Source: Alphaproteobacteria bacterium (lineage in GTDB: Bacteria; Pseudomonadota; Alphaproteobacteria; Rhodospirillales; Rhodospirillaceae). From it: a DNA stretch of 64,000 nt. The notes beneath the pieces are model-generated. The model ran no database searches, was not told the DNA's origin, and was given only the letters and a program-made list of their open reading frames with translations. The translations under genes were made by a program, and so were the position numbers. Shown piece after piece: positions 20,630 through 29,947 of this stretch (positions are counted from its first letter, which is position 1; each line of letters begins with the position of its first letter). The stretch spans positions 248,001 to 312,000 of the forward strand of contig QJZR01000012.1 of the NCBI GenBank assembly GCA_003246625.1. Reading direction: 5' to 3'.

Positions 20630-21577
20630 TCACAAACGGTCCTGCGGGCGGAAGAACAACCGCACTTCGCGCCAGACCTCATATTTCTTCGCCGGGGCCT
20701 GCACCGGGCTGGCCATGAACACGGCGCGCAAGGCGCTTTCAGCAAGAGAGCGGAAAGCCGGGTCGGACGCAAGCCGCGATTGATCGACGATCTTCGCGGT
20801 GCGCACCGCGCCATTGGGATCGAAGGAGACGGCGATCTCGATCACCATGTCGAGGGCCCCCGCCTTACCCGGATCGACGTTCCAGTGACGCTCGATCTGG
20901 GCGCGGATCATGTCCATCTCGGACAGCGTCAGCACGTCGCCGAAACCGTCGCGATCCTTGGAAATCGCGGCCACGTCCTTCGCCCCGGCGGTGCCGGTCT
21001 TGCCCCCCGCCGACTTGCCGGGCGGCATATTGGCCGACGGCACGTCCTTGCGCATCTTTTCGACCGAGGCCATCAGATCGTCGAAGGACGGTTTCTTCGC
21101 CTGGGCTTTCTTCTTTTCCTCGGCCTTCCTCTTGTCCTCGGCCTTCTTCGCGTCTTCGGCCTTCTTCTTATCCTCGGCCTTCTTCGCGTCGTCCGCCTTC
21201 TTCTTGTCCTCGGCCTTTTTCTTGTCCTCGGCCTTCTTCTGTTCGTCCAGGAGCGCCGCCTTCGGCTCTTCCTTCTTCGGTTCTTCCTTTTTCGGCTCGG
21301 GCTTGGGCGGCGCGGGCTTCGGCGGCTCGGGCTTGGCTTGCTCGGCCTGTTTTTCCTCAAGCTTCCGTTCGTCGGGAATCGGTTCGCCCTTCGGCTTGTC
21401 GATGGCGGTCGCCTTGGGCAACGAGGTCTTTTCCCCGATCTGCACCTTGGACAGGTCAACGATCAGGATGCGTTCGGTCATTTCCGGCGGATCGGGCCGC
21501 AAATAGGGCAGCCCGACGAGCCCGAACAGGATCACCGCGATATGCAGGGCCAGAGAATACCCAAGCTCACGCCGCAT
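20630..21577 (-). CDS. tolA: Cell envelope integrity protein TolA
   Basis: A 315-residue inner-membrane protein that couples the TolQR motor to TolB/Pal. One membrane segment near residues 8-25 ([18 protein letters not shown]) is followed by a long Lys/Glu/Ala helix with near-perfect KKAED(K/A) heptads at about 110-165, and a C-terminal domain with [15 protein letters not shown] and [14 protein letters not shown] typical of TolA/TonB domain III. The low-complexity lysine helix spans the periplasm. Confidence 0.95.
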   Translation of the reverse strand: MRRELGYSLALHIAVILFGLVGLPYLRPDPPEMTERILIVDLSKVQIGEKTSLPKATAIDKPKGEPIPDERKLEEKQAEQAKPEPPKPAPPKPEPKKEEPKKEEPKAALLDEQKKAEDKKKAEDKKKADDAKKAEDKKKAEDAKKAEDKRKAEEKKKAQAKKPSFDDLMASVEKMRKDVPSANMPPGKSAGGKTGTAGAKDVAAISKDRDGFGDVLTLSEMDMIRAQIERHWNVDPGKAGALDMVIEIAVSFDPNGAVRTAKIVDQSRLASDPAFRSLAESALRAVFMASPVQAPAKKYEVWREVRLFFRPQDRL

Positions 21578-21586
21578 GGCTCATCC

Positions 21587-22075
21587 TCACGGCTTGCCCT
21601 TGGCCTTGGTCTTGGCCTTGCGGTCGGCGTCCTTGCGGGAAGGCTCGCCGGTGCCGGTTTCCAGACCGACCTTTTCGATGCCGGCATCCTTCAACACCTG
21701 CATCACCCCCATCACCGCGCCATAGGTGGCCACCTTGTCGCCGCTGATCACCACGCCGAGTTCCGGGTTGGCGCGGCGCATTTCGACGACGCGGCCGACC
21801 AGTTGCTGCACGTCGGAAACCGGATCGGTACCGATGTAGACGACGCCGTTCTCGTCCACCGAGATGCGCAGGGAGCGATTGGCGTCGGCCAGCACCTGAC
21901 TGCCGCCCTTCGGCAGGTCGAGGGGCACGCCGGTGGTCATCAGGGGCGCGGTGACCATGAAGATCACCAGCAGCACCAGCATCACGTCGACCATCGGCGT
22001 GACGTTGATGTCGGCCATGCGCGCCGTCTTGCCGCGTCCGCCGCGGCGGCGTCCCCCGGAAACCGCCATCCCCAT
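21587..22075 (-). CDS. tolR: Tol-Pal motor protein TolR (ExbD family)
   Basis: A 162-residue inner-membrane stator protein. [20 protein letters not shown] contains the single membrane helix with the conserved proton-channel Asp30. The periplasmic domain follows, with [25 protein letters not shown]. The C-terminus ends in an unusual Lys-rich tail ([10 protein letters not shown]). It begins 2 bases after the tolQ stop and ends 9 bases before tolA. Confidence 0.96.
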   Translation of the reverse strand: MGMAVSGGRRRGGRGKTARMADINVTPMVDVMLVLLVIFMVTAPLMTTGVPLDLPKGGSQVLADANRSLRISVDENGVVYIGTDPVSDVQQLVGRVVEMRRANPELGVVISGDKVATYGAVMGVMQVLKDAGIEKVGLETGTGEPSRKDADRKAKTKAKGKP

Positions 22076-22077
22076 GC

Positions 22078-22770
22078 TCAGCGCCTTTCGTCGAGCTGCC
22101 GCGACACGATCGCCGAGAACTCGCCGGAGAAGATTTCCAGCCGCTTCGCGTAGCGGTCGATGTCGGTGGACAGCTTGTTATAGGCGATCACCGCCGGGAT
22201 GGCCGCGACCAGGCCGAGAGCGGTGGCGAACAGGGCCTCGGCGATGCCCGGCGCCACCACGGCCAGCGAGGTGTTCTTGCTCATGCCGATGGCGTGGAAG
22301 CTGTTCATGATGCCCCACACCGTGCCGAACAGACCGATGAACGGCGACACCGAACCGGTGGAGGCCAAAAAGCCCATGCGCGCCTCGATGCGCTCCAGCT
22401 CGCGTTCGCTGGTGATCTGCATCACCCGCTCGATGCGCTGGGCGAGAGAGGTCTTCAGCGAGGCCGCCTCGGTACGGGTGCGTTCGATCGAACGGCGCCA
22501 TTCGCGCATCGCGGCGACGAAGATCGCGCTCATCGGATCCTTGGCGTTCTTGCCGATGCGTTCGTAAAGGTCGTCGAGCGGCCCGCCCGACCAGAACTGT
22601 TCCTCGAAGTCGCGGGCCTCGCGGTTCAGCGAGGTCAACCTGCGGATCTTTTCGAAAATGATCGCCCACGACCACACCGATGCGCACATCAGGGCGATCA
22701 TCACCGCCTTGACCACCAGATCCGCCCGCAAAAACAGGGTGATCATCGACAAATCGGTTTGCGCTTCCAT
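22078..22770 (-). CDS. tolQ: Tol-Pal motor protein TolQ (ExbB/MotA family)
   Basis: A 230-residue inner-membrane proton-channel subunit with three membrane helices: about 16-38 ([19 protein letters not shown]), and two after a cytoplasmic loop, [18 protein letters not shown] and [20 protein letters not shown]. The [10 protein letters not shown] and TALGL signatures are typical. It is first of the tolQRAB genes and lies 55 bases after ybgC. Confidence 0.97.
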   Translation of the reverse strand: MEAQTDLSMITLFLRADLVVKAVMIALMCASVWSWAIIFEKIRRLTSLNREARDFEEQFWSGGPLDDLYERIGKNAKDPMSAIFVAAMREWRRSIERTRTEAASLKTSLAQRIERVMQITSERELERIEARMGFLASTGSVSPFIGLFGTVWGIMNSFHAIGMSKNTSLAVVAPGIAEALFATALGLVAAIPAVIAYNKLSTDIDRYAKRLEIFSGEFSAIVSRQLDERR

Positions 22771-22825
22771 ACGCCGCCTGCCTTTCCTTCGTCCCGGCGA
22801 GAAACCGCCGGGATGCCCTTGGTCC

Positions 22826-23311
22826 TTAATCCGCCAGCCGCGCCGACAACTCGGCGCGCATCTTCTCGGGGATTCGCGCCGGTTTCAAGGTCACCGCGGA
22901 CACGCACCCCAGTTTCGCCACCGCCTCGGCCAGAATCTCGTCGCCGCGCAGCACGACCTGCGCCATTTCCAGGGTGGCGCCGCCCACCCGCCGTACCCGC
23001 GTGCGGACCTGCAACAGGTCGTCGAGCATCGCCGAGCGCCGGTAATCGACGGAAACGTGCCGCATGACGAAGGCCACCCCTTCCTCCTGCCCGGGATAGT
23101 CGCCACGGGAAAGACGCCCGTTTTCCCAGCCGCCCAGGCGCAGCATCGCCGAGCGCGCGCGTTCGGCGAACTTCAGGTAGTTGGCGTAATAGACCACGCC
23201 GCCCGCGTCGGTGTCCTCGTAATAGATGCGCACGGTCAACACATGGACGTCGCCGTCGAAAAAGGAGGCGCCGCCCTCGCCCGCCGTCTGCGCCGCTTGC
23301 CGCTGGCTCAT
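22826..23311 (-). CDS. ybgC: Tol-Pal-associated acyl-CoA thioesterase YbgC
   Basis: A 161-residue hotdog-fold thioesterase. VRIYYEDTDAGGVVYYANYLKFAERAR carries the catalytic Asp/Tyr segment of 4-hydroxybenzoyl-CoA-type thioesterases, split here by description only. It hydrolyses short acyl-CoA or acyl-ACP in other bacteria and is linked to Tol-Pal by gene order. ATG 23311 is preceded by GAGGGG; an upstream GTG 23317 overlaps the ruvB stop codon. Confidence 0.93.
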   Translation of the reverse strand: MSQRQAAQTAGEGGASFFDGDVHVLTVRIYYEDTDAGGVVYYANYLKFAERARSAMLRLGGWENGRLSRGDYPGQEEGVAFVMRHVSVDYRRSAMLDDLLQVRTRVRRVGGATLEMAQVVLRGDEILAEAVAKLGCVSAVTLKPARIPEKMRAELSARLAD

Positions 23312-23313
23312 GG

Positions 23314-24372
23314 TCACGCCATCCCCTCGCCGGAATCGAGCAGCCCCAGCTGTTCCGGCGCGCGCGCCGGTTCGGCCAGACCGAGGTGGCGATAGCCCTT
23401 GGCCGAAAGCACGCGCCCGCGCGGCGTGCGCTGCACCAGGCCCTGCTGCATCAAAAACGGTTCGATGACTTCCTCCAAGGTGTCGCGTTCCTCGGCCAGG
23501 GCGGCGGCGAGGGTTTCGATCCCCACCGGCCCGCCGCCATAGGAATCGACGATACAGAACAAATACCGCCGGTCCTGACTGTCAAGGCCGAGAGCATCGA
23601 CTTCCAGGCGGGTCAGGGCTGCGTCGGCGACGGCCTTGTCCACCGCCCCCGCGCCGCCCACCATGGCGAAGTCGCGCACCCGGCGCAACAGGCGTCCGGC
23701 GACGCGCGGCGTGCCGCGCGAACGGCGCGCGATTTCCTTGGCGCCGTCGTCGGTCATCGCCAGGGAAAGCTTCGCCGCGCCGCGCAGGACGATGCGGGTC
23801 AGGTCCTCGGTGGAATAGAAACGCAAACGCAACGGGATGCCGAAGCGGTCGCGCAGGGGCGTGGTCAACAGCCCGGCGCGCGTCGTCGCCCCGACCAGGG
23901 TGAAGGGCTGCAAATCGATGCGCACCGAGCGCGCCGCAGGGCCTTCGCCGATGATCAGGTCGAGCTGGAAGTCTTCCATGGCGGAATACAGCACTTCCTC
24001 TATGGCGGGAGAAAGGCGGTGAATCTCGTCGATGAACAGGACGTCCCGCGCCTCCAGATTGGTCAGGATGGCGGCCAGGTCGCCCGCCTTGGCGATCATC
24101 GGACCCGAGGTGGCGCGGAAGCCCACCCCCAGTTCGTGCGCGACGATCTGCGCCAGGGTCGTCTTGCCCAGGCCGGGCGGACCGTGCAGCAGCACGTGGT
24201 CGAGGGATTCGCCGCGCGCCCGCGCCGCGGTGACGAAAACCTTCAGATTCTCGCAGGTTTCCGGCTGCCCGGTGAAGTCGGACAGGCTGCGCGGCCGCAA
24301 CGAGGCGTCGGCGTCCTCGGGCTGCGCCTCGGCGGAGACCACCCGATCCTCGCTGTCGTCCCAGCCGCTCAT
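23314..24372 (-). CDS. ruvB: Holliday junction branch-migration helicase RuvB
   Basis: A 352-residue AAA+ motor that drives branch migration with Ruv[15 protein letters not shown] opens the core, Walker A GPPGLGKT is at 64-71, Walker B is LFIDEIHRL, then [18 protein letters not shown] (sensor and Arg finger) and a C-terminal winged helix with [15 protein letters not shown]. Its ATG overlaps the ruvA stop (ATGA), showing translational coupling. Confidence 0.98.
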   Translation of the reverse strand: MSGWDDSEDRVVSAEAQPEDADASLRPRSLSDFTGQPETCENLKVFVTAARARGESLDHVLLHGPPGLGKTTLAQIVAHELGVGFRATSGPMIAKAGDLAAILTNLEARDVLFIDEIHRLSPAIEEVLYSAMEDFQLDLIIGEGPAARSVRIDLQPFTLVGATTRAGLLTTPLRDRFGIPLRLRFYSTEDLTRIVLRGAAKLSLAMTDDGAKEIARRSRGTPRVAGRLLRRVRDFAMVGGAGAVDKAVADAALTRLEVDALGLDSQDRRYLFCIVDSYGGGPVGIETLAAALAEERDTLEEVIEPFLMQQGLVQRTPRGRVLSAKGYRHLGLAEPARAPEQLGLLDSGEGMA

Positions 24373-25025
24373 CGCCGCTCACCCCCCAGGTTGCCCGCCC
24401 GCGCGATTTCCTTGAGCGCCCGCGCGATCAGCGTGGACAGATCCGGCGCCGCGTCCCCCGACGCGGAAATCACCGCCGCGACCACCGCGAAGGCCTCGCT
24501 CGAACCATACCCCAGATTGACCAGCGCGGACACCGCGTCCGCCGCCAACGCGGCGCGCGGATCGTCCGGCGCGGCGGACGCCGCCGGGGCGGACGCGGCC
24601 TTTCCCGCCACCGGGGCGAGGGCGAACCCCGCCACCTTGTCCTTAAGCTCGGAAAGCACCCGCAACGCCAGCTTCGGTCCCACGCCGTTGGCGCGGCACA
24701 ACGCCGTCTTGTCGCCGGCGGCGATGGCGCGCGCCAAGTCGCCGGGCGACAGCACCGACAGGATGCCCAGCGCCACCTTGGCGCCCACCCCCTGCACCGT
24801 GGTCAGACGGCGGAACCACTGTTTTTCCTCGGCGTCGAGAAAGCCGTAGAGCAGGATCGCGTCCTCGCGCACCACGGTTTCCACCCACAGCGACGCGGGG
24901 GCGCCGACCGCCAGATGCGACAGGGTGCGGGACGAAGCCGCCACCAGATAGCCGACGCCGCCGACGTCAATCACCGCGGTATCGGTGTCCAGAGCCTCGA
25001 TGCGTCCCTTCAGGTGCGCGATCAT
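24369..25025 (-). CDS. ruvA: Holliday junction DNA helicase subunit RuvA
   Basis: A 218-residue junction-binding protein. [20 protein letters not shown] is the N-terminal OB fold with DNA-binding loops, [14 protein letters not shown] and [19 protein letters not shown] are the two helix-hairpin-helix motifs, and the C-terminal RuvB-binding domain ends in [14 protein letters not shown]. An Ala-rich linker connects them. The start ATG overlaps the ruvC stop codon and the stop overlaps ruvB. Confidence 0.97.
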   Translation of the reverse strand: MIAHLKGRIEALDTDTAVIDVGGVGYLVAASSRTLSHLAVGAPASLWVETVVREDAILLYGFLDAEEKQWFRRLTTVQGVGAKVALGILSVLSPGDLARAIAAGDKTALCRANGVGPKLALRVLSELKDKVAGFALAPVAGKAASAPAASAAPDDPRAALAADAVSALVNLGYGSSEAFAVVAAVISASGDAAPDLSTLIARALKEIARAGNLGGERR

Positions 25026-25543
25026 CGCCGTCCTCCCGCCTCGGCCCGGGCAATCGCCCGTTCCAGGGTCTCGCCGCTGGCGCGGTAGCGGGCGTGACAG
25101 ATCGCCACCGCCAGGGCATCGGCGGCATCCGCCATCTCGGGCGCGGCGCCGGGCAGCAGCATGCGGACCATCAGGTCCACCTGCCCCTTCGCCGCATGGC
25201 CGGTGCCGACCACCGTCTTCTTGATCAGGTTTGGGGGGTACTCGGCGACCGGGATGCCGCACATCGCGGGCGCCAGCATCACCGCGCCGCGCGCCTGCCC
25301 CAGCTTCAGGGTCGAGGTCGGGTTGCGGTTGACGAAGGTTTCCTCCACCGCCGCCTCGTCCGGGGAGAAGCGGGAGAGAACCTCCAGCACGCCCTTGTGC
25401 AGGTGCATCAGGCGCTCGGCCAGCGAGGCGTGCTCGTCGGAACGGACCACGCCGCAGGCGACGTGCGACAGCCGGTTGCCGTCGGCGTCGACGACCCCCC
25501 AACCGGTAACGCGCAAGCCTGGATCCAGTCCGATCAACCGCAT
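25022..25543 (-). CDS. ruvC: Holliday junction resolvase RuvC
   Basis: A 173-residue endonuclease that resolves four-way junctions. [19 protein letters not shown] holds the first catalytic Asp7; [25 protein letters not shown] holds the catalytic Glu region, and [15 protein letters not shown] the C-terminal catalytic Asp pair. It is the first gene of ruvCAB and follows yebC by 37 bases. Confidence 0.97.
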   Translation of the reverse strand: MRLIGLDPGLRVTGWGVVDADGNRLSHVACGVVRSDEHASLAERLMHLHKGVLEVLSRFSPDEAAVEETFVNRNPTSTLKLGQARGAVMLAPAMCGIPVAEYPPNLIKKTVVGTGHAAKGQVDLMVRMLLPGAAPEMADAADALAVAICHARYRASGETLERAIARAEAGGRR

Positions 25544-25580
25544 CAGCGTCGCTCCACGGAGAACCGTGGCGGCACGACCG

Positions 25581-26330
25581 TTACAGGCCCAGGCGCGCCG
25601 CCACCTCGTCCGAGATTTCGTAGTTGCCGCAAACCCGCTGCACGTCGTCGTTGTCGTCCAGCGCGTCGATCAGCCGCATCAGGGTGGCCGCCGCGTCGGC
25701 GTCGACCTCGACGGTATTGAGCGGCTTCCATTCCAGACGCGCCACCGTGGCTTCGCCGAAGCTCTTTTCCAGCGCGTCCTTGACCGCGTGCAGGTCCTCG
25801 GGCGAGGTCAGCACGTCGTGGCCGTCGTCGGTGGAAACCACGTCGGAGGCTCCGGCTTCCAGCGCCGCCTCGAACATCGCGTCGCCGTCCGCCGCCTCGG
25901 GCTTGAACTGGATCAGGCCGACCCGCTCGAAGTTGAAGGCCACCGAGTTCGCCTCGCCCATCTGGCCGCCCAGCTTGTTGAAGATCGCCCGGACTTCCGA
26001 CGCGGTGCGGTTGCGGTTGTCGGTCAGCCCCTCGACGATCAGCGCCACGCCGCCCGGACCGCGCCCTTCGTAACGCACCTCGTCGTAGTTGGTGTCGTCG
26101 CCGCCGGGCAGTGCGCGCTTGATCGCGCGTTCGATGTTGTCCTTGGGCATGCTCTGCGCCTTGGCCGCGGCGATGGCGGCGCGCAGACGGGGGTTGCTTT
26201 CCGGCAAAGGTATGCCGCATTTCGCCGACACGGTGATTTCGCGCGCGAGCTTGGTGAACAGCTTGGCGCGCTGGGCGTCCTGCGCACCCTTGCGGTGCAT
26301 GATGTTCTTAAACTGGGAATGACCGGCCAT
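25581..26330 (-). CDS. yebC: YebC/PmpR family transcriptional regulator
   Basis: A 249-residue protein with [18 protein letters not shown] at the N-terminus and the family segments [14 protein letters not shown] and [20 protein letters not shown]. YebC proteins bind DNA as regulators; recent work also links the family to translation of proline stretches. The position next to ruvC is conserved across many bacteria. Confidence 0.96.
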   Translation of the reverse strand: MAGHSQFKNIMHRKGAQDAQRAKLFTKLAREITVSAKCGIPLPESNPRLRAAIAAAKAQSMPKDNIERAIKRALPGGDDTNYDEVRYEGRGPGGVALIVEGLTDNRNRTASEVRAIFNKLGGQMGEANSVAFNFERVGLIQFKPEAADGDAMFEAALEAGASDVVSTDDGHDVLTSPEDLHAVKDALEKSFGEATVARLEWKPLNTVEVDADAAATLMRLIDALDDNDDVQRVCGNYEISDEVAARLGL

Positions 26331-26406
26331 TGCAAACCTTCGTATGGGTCGAATCGCGCCGCCGACGGCGCCCGAAAAAAACGCGCGGCATTATCCATGC
26401 AGGCGC

Positions 26407-26436
26407 GGAAAAAACGCAACCCCCAAAGCGGGGGGT
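26407..26436 (-). terminator. Terminator after the YmdB-type phosphodiesterase gene
   Basis: On the minus strand ACCCCC-CGCTTT-GGGGGT (26436-26419) is followed by TGCGTTTTTTCC. It overlaps the stop codon region of the gene at 26436-27251 and separates it from yebC. Confidence 0.75.
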
Positions 26437-27251
26437 CAGTCCCCCGGACAGGACTGCTGCAAACGCCCGCCCAGACGCACCGGATGCACCCGCGTCGCCA
26501 GTCCGCTGCGGTCGTCGGTGGCGACGAACAGGCCGCACACCGTGGCCTCGCCGTCCGCCGGGGTCAGACGCTCGCCCGGCACCCGGCGGGTGAAACGGGA
26601 AATCGCCAGTTCCTTGGTCATGCCGATCACCGAATCGTAGTCGCCGCACATCCCCGCGTCGGTCAGATAGGCGGTGCCGCGCGGCAGGATCTGCGCGTCG
26701 GCGGTGGGCACGTGGCTGTGCGAGCCGACCACCGCCGACACCCGCCCGTCCAGCACGTGGCCGAGGGCCATTTTCTCGCTGGTCGCCTCGGCATGGACGT
26801 CGACGACGATCGCCGCCACCGTCGCCCCCAGGCGATAGCGCGACAGAATGTCCTCCAGCACCTGGAAGGGGTCGTCCAAGGGCTCCAGGAACAGGCGGCC
26901 CATCACCTGGATCACCAGCACCTTGCGCCCGTCGGGCAGCAGCGCCTCGGCATGGCCGCGCCCCGGCGTGCCCTTGGGGAAATTGGCGGGGCGGATCAGA
27001 CGGGGGTCGCCGTCGATGTGGGAGATCAGTTCCCGCTGGTCCCAGACGTGGTTGCCGGTGGTCACCACGTGCGTGCCCGACGCGTAGAATTCCTCGCAGA
27101 TTTTCGGCGTGACGCCGAAACCGTGCGCCGCGTTCTCGGCGTTGACGACGATGCAGTCGAGAGCCAGTTTTTCCCGCAGACGCGGCAGGGCGGCCAAGGC
27201 GGCGGTGCGTCCGCTGCGTCCGACCACATCGCCCAAATACAGAATGTTCAT
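26436..27251 (-). CDS. YmdB-family metallophosphoesterase (TIGR00282)
   Basis: A 271-residue calcineurin-like phosphoesterase. MNILYLGDVVGRSGR has the first metal ligand Asp8, IVVNAENAAHGFG the Glu/Asn pair, GNHVWDQ the Asn/His motif, and VVGSHSHVPTADA with LTDAGMCGDYDSVIGM the later ligands. The Bacillus homologue hydrolyses 2',3'- and 3',5'-cyclic nucleotides and affects RNA turnover; activity here is inferred. It begins 7 bases downstream of fau, so the two are cotranscribed. Confidence 0.92.
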   Translation of the reverse strand: MNILYLGDVVGRSGRTAALAALPRLREKLALDCIVVNAENAAHGFGVTPKICEEFYASGTHVVTTGNHVWDQRELISHIDGDPRLIRPANFPKGTPGRGHAEALLPDGRKVLVIQVMGRLFLEPLDDPFQVLEDILSRYRLGATVAAIVVDVHAEATSEKMALGHVLDGRVSAVVGSHSHVPTADAQILPRGTAYLTDAGMCGDYDSVIGMTKELAISRFTRRVPGERLTPADGEATVCGLFVATDDRSGLATRVHPVRLGGRLQQSCPGD

Positions 27252-27258
27252 GCAATCC

Positions 27259-27888
27259 CTACTTCGACAGGCGGCCGTCGCGCAGGGGAATCACCCCCCG
27301 TTCCGTCAGCACCATGTCGAGACGGCGGTCCCAGGATTCATGGGGAACCATCTCGATTTCCTGGATCGCGAAAGCGATGCCCAGGGCGGCGACGCGGTGC
27401 CCGGCCTCCGCCATTGCGGCCAGGGTGCGGTCATAATACCCGCCGCCGTAGCCCAGTCGATAGCCGTCGGCGTCGAACGCCAACAAAGGCATCATCATCA
27501 CCTGCGGCACCAGGGGGGCCGCGTCCTTCGGCGGGTGACGGGTGCCGAAGGGACCGTGTTCCAGCGGCGCGTCGGGCAGCCACTCGCGGAAAACCAGGGG
27601 AGCGTCCACCTGGTCGACCGCGGGCAAGGCGATGCGCCAACCCACCTGCCGCAACCAGTCGACGAGCAGGCGGGTATCGACCTCGCCGCCGATCGGATAA
27701 TAGACGGCGACCACGCCCCGTTCCGGCGGCACCGCGAGAAGCGGCACCGTCGCCGCGTGCCGCACCAGGCATTCCGCGGCATGGCGGCGGTCCACCGCAG
27801 CGATGCGGCCGCGCAGGAACTTGGCGTTACCGCGCAAGGCCCGTTTGGTCGCGGATACCGTATCCCCCACCACCGACGGCATGAGCAT
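27259..27888 (-). CDS. fau: 5-formyltetrahydrofolate cyclo-ligase
   Basis: A 209-residue enzyme (YgfA/Fau) that converts 5-formyl-THF to 5,10-methenyl-THF with ATP. Diagnostic parts are the basic KRALRGNAKFLRGR segment, VVAVYYPIGGEVDT, FDADGYRLGYGGGYYDRTL and LDMVLTERGVI. ATG 27888 has GGGGAG 8 bases upstream; a GTG three codons earlier is the alternative. It lies directly downstream of the 6S RNA candidate, the arrangement known from many proteobacteria. Confidence 0.94.
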   Translation of the reverse strand: MLMPSVVGDTVSATKRALRGNAKFLRGRIAAVDRRHAAECLVRHAATVPLLAVPPERGVVAVYYPIGGEVDTRLLVDWLRQVGWRIALPAVDQVDAPLVFREWLPDAPLEHGPFGTRHPPKDAAPLVPQVMMMPLLAFDADGYRLGYGGGYYDRTLAAMAEAGHRVAALGIAFAIQEIEMVPHESWDRRLDMVLTERGVIPLRDGRLSK

Positions 27889-27949
27889 GGCCCACACTCC
27901 CCGTTCGCGACGCCCGCAGGCGACAACGAGACTTCAAAAGACGCACCGT

Positions 27950-28132
27950 GGAAGGCCGGAAGAATGCGGCGGGGCCGTAGCGACCGTCGGCTTGTGGAAT
28001 ACACAAGGGCCGCTCCAACAAAGTGGGCGCCATGTGACAAGACCACGGTCAGGTCAGGGACGGCTCCCTTTTTACATTCGTTGGCCCCAGTGATGTCGCG
28101 GTCCTAACGCGTCGCACAGCACCCGCCTTCCC
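27950..28132 (-). ncRNA. ssrS: 6S RNA (ssrS) candidate
   Basis: The 240-base gap between zapA and fau, both minus strand, is the standard place for ssrS. The ends pair: GGAAGGC at 28131-28125 with GCCTTCC at 27956-27950 (minus strand), giving about 183 nt, the usual 6S size. Further long-range pairs are GGGGCC with GGCCCC and AGCCGTC with the GACGGTCGCT region, and a terminal hairpin CTTGTG-TATTC-CACAAG lies at 28007-27991. Such a rod with an internal bubble would bind RNA polymerase and restrain it in stationary phase. Ends are approximate; I did not compute a fold. Confidence 0.6.
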
Positions 28133-28137
28133 TTAAT

Positions 28138-28479
28138 CTAAGCGCCCCGCAGGCGTTCGGCAATCGCTTCGATTCGAACGGACAGCGCATCGACCGCATC
28201 GACCACCGCGGATTCGGCCGCCGCCTTGGTTTCCGCGCCGCCGGAACCGGTGGCGGAGCGCAGTTCCTCAAGCTCGCCATAGGTCTCGGCCAGTTCGTCG
28301 GCGATCAGAAGACCGATCATCGCCAGCAAAAGATTTTCCTGCACCGGGCCGATCGCCGCGATCAGTTCGCGGCCGCGCTGGTCGAGATACCGCCCCAGGC
28401 GGCCGATCTGCGCCTCCTGCCCGTCGTCGCAGGAAATGTGATATTGGTGGTCGGCGATGCTGAGGGTGACCTGAGCCAT
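28138..28479 (-). CDS. zapA: Cell division protein ZapA
   Basis: A 113-residue FtsZ-ring-associated protein. MAQVTLSIADHQYHISCDDG is the N-terminal beta domain and the region from QENLLLAMIGLLIADELAET onward is the long dimerising helix. Length and fold match ZapA. It follows a small coiled-coil gene by 6 bases and precedes the 6S RNA candidate and fau. Confidence 0.93.
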   Translation of the reverse strand: MAQVTLSIADHQYHISCDDGQEAQIGRLGRYLDQRGRELIAAIGPVQENLLLAMIGLLIADELAETYGELEELRSATGSGGAETKAAAESAVVDAVDALSVRIEAIAERLRGA

Positions 28480-28485
28480 GCGGGA

Positions 28486-28728
28486 TCACCCCTCCAACAG
28501 ATGCTTCAGGCGCGCCACGGTGCCGTCCAGCCCCGACGAAGCCTGGCGCGCGGCGGCTTCCAGCGCGTCGCAACGCGCCCGCAACGCGGTCATCTCGGCG
28601 GCATCCGGCGCGGCGCCCGGCGGCACGGTGCCGGAAAGCGCCACGGCCTCCAGCCCGGACAACGCGACGTCCAGCCGACGCAACGCCGCCTCGACCCGAG
28701 AAAGCTTATACACCGCGAATGGTTTCAA
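28486..28728 (-). CDS. Small coiled-coil protein upstream of zapA, DUF4164-like
   Basis: An 80-residue all-helical protein (SRVEAALRRLDVALSGLEAV, then RARCDALEAAARQASSGLDG, RLKHLLEG). Coiled-coil character and position before zapA fit the DUF4164 family of alphaproteobacteria; function unknown, with a cell-division link inferred from context. The start is uncertain: TTG 28728 (GGATATGG about 9 bases upstream) or GTG 28713. It is 6 bases from zapA, so the two form an operon served by the promoter at 28762-28790. Confidence 0.65.
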   Translation of the reverse strand: MKPFAVYKLSRVEAALRRLDVALSGLEAVALSGTVPPGAAPDAAEMTALRARCDALEAAARQASSGLDGTVARLKHLLEG

Positions 28729-28761
28729 TGTATTATCGCCATATCCCGTGAAACTGAGTGA

Positions 28762-28790
28762 AGGATAATTCGTGAACCCCTTGACGTCAA
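28762..28790 (-). promoter_or_regulatory. Candidate promoter for the DUF4164-zapA-6S-fau unit
   Basis: On the minus strand TTGACG (28790-28785), a 17-base spacer and TATCCT (28767-28762) lie 34 bases before the first possible start codon. The -35 lies within the perfect 10-base palindrome TTGACGTCAA (28781-28790), in the divergent gap to the plus-strand gene at 28810. Confidence 0.5.
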
Positions 28791-28809
28791 TCACAGGTAT
28801 CATGCAACC

Positions 28810-29280
28810 GTGGATATCGACGCTTCGCCGATTCTGATCGTCCATGACCGGGCGCAGGCCCTGGCGGCTTTTGCCGCCGCCGCGTCCCTGGGCCGCGCCG
28901 TGCAGGTCGAAACCCCCGCCGACATGGGCGACGCCCTGGGGCCGATGTGGATGCGCGCCTTTCTCGACGCGCTTGCCGCCGAGAACCGACAACCGCCGGG
29001 ACCGCTGGTCTTCCACTGCGGCGACCGCCCCGGTCTGGTGCAGGCGGGGGTGCGCCTGGCCCTGCCCGTGCTGCGTTTCCATCCCGCGCCGGACGCGCCG
29101 CCGCGCGTCGCCCAGGCCCTCGCCGAAATCGCCGCCGCCGCCGGGAGTACCCTGCTGCTGGGGCCGCCGCCCGAACCCCGCTGGCGCTTTCCGCCGCCGT
29201 CGGGCCGCCCGGACATGGCCGCCCTGACCGCCGCGGCGGCAAAGTGGCTGTGCCGCCCCTTCCCGCCTTCTCCGGAATGA
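28810..29280 (+). CDS. Conserved hypothetical protein next to thiE
   Basis: A 156-residue Ala/Pro-rich soluble protein starting at GTG 28810. [20 protein letters not shown] and [20 protein letters not shown] suggest alternating beta strands and helices, a Rossmann-like alpha/beta fold. No known motif, signal peptide or membrane segment. It is followed 43 bases later by thiE on the same strand, so cotranscription is likely. I do not recognise a function. Confidence 0.65.
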   Translation: MDIDASPILIVHDRAQALAAFAAAASLGRAVQVETPADMGDALGPMWMRAFLDALAAENRQPPGPLVFHCGDRPGLVQAGVRLALPVLRFHPAPDAPPRVAQALAEIAAAAGSTLLLGPPPEPRWRFPPPSGRPDMAALTAAAAKWLCRPFPPSPE

Positions 29281-29323
29281 TCTAGGGTGCGGGAAGACCC
29301 CATACCCGGATGAACGGAACGCC

Positions 29324-29947
29324 ATGCCCTGCCGCCTTTATCTTCTGACCCCGCCCGCCCTGCCCGATCTGCCGGGCTTCGCCAAGACCTTCGCCACGAC
29401 GCTGGACGCGGGCGACGTCGCCTGCGTGCAATTGCGCCTGAAGGACGTCTCCGACGACGAGGTCCGCCGCGCCTGCGACGTCCTGCGCCCGCTGGCGCAG
29501 GAACGCGGCGTCGCCTTCCTGATGAACGACCGCCCCGACCTGGCCCGCGACACCGGCTGCGACGGCGTGCACGTCGGACAGGAAGACGTTTCGTACGCCG
29601 CGGCGCGCAAGATCGTCGGCGACGACGCCATCGTCGGCGTCACCTGCCACGATTCCCGCCACTTAGCGATGACCTCGGGGGAGGCGGGAGCGGATTACGT
29701 CGCCTTCGGCGCCTTCTATCCCACCGCCACCAAGGTGGCGAAGACGGCGGCGGAGCCGGAGATCCTCTCCTGGTGGTCGGAACTGTTCACCGTGCCTTGC
29801 GTCGCCATCGGCGGCATCACCGTGGACAACGCCCAGCCCCTGATCGACGCGGGGGCGGACTTCGTGGCGGTCTGCGGCGGAGTCTGGGACCACCCGCAGG
29901 GTCCGGCGGCGGCGGTGGCCGCCTTCAACCGGCTGTTCGCGGCGTAG
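29324..29947 (+). CDS. thiE: Thiamine phosphate synthase
   Basis: A 207-residue TIM-barrel enzyme coupling HMP-PP with the thiazole phosphate. [13 protein letters not shown] carries the family QLR/K motif, [24 protein letters not shown] the DGVHVGQ pyrophosphate motif, and [20 protein letters not shown] the C-terminal phosphate-binding loop. The ThiD partner is at 10962-11762. Its last 23 bases overlap the 3' end of the convergent YibE/F gene. Confidence 0.94.
   Translation: MPCRLYLLTPPALPDLPGFAKTFATTLDAGDVACVQLRLKDVSDDEVRRACDVLRPLAQERGVAFLMNDRPDLARDTGCDGVHVGQEDVSYAAARKIVGDDAIVGVTCHDSRHLAMTSGEAGADYVAFGAFYPTATKVAKTAAEPEILSWWSELFTVPCVAIGGITVDNAQPLIDAGADFVAVCGGVWDHPQGPAAAVAAFNRLFAA

Noticed and set aside
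21100-21260. Repetitive plus-strand pattern suggesting a repeat array
   Set aside because: It is the KKAED-type low-complexity helix of tolA read on the other strand.
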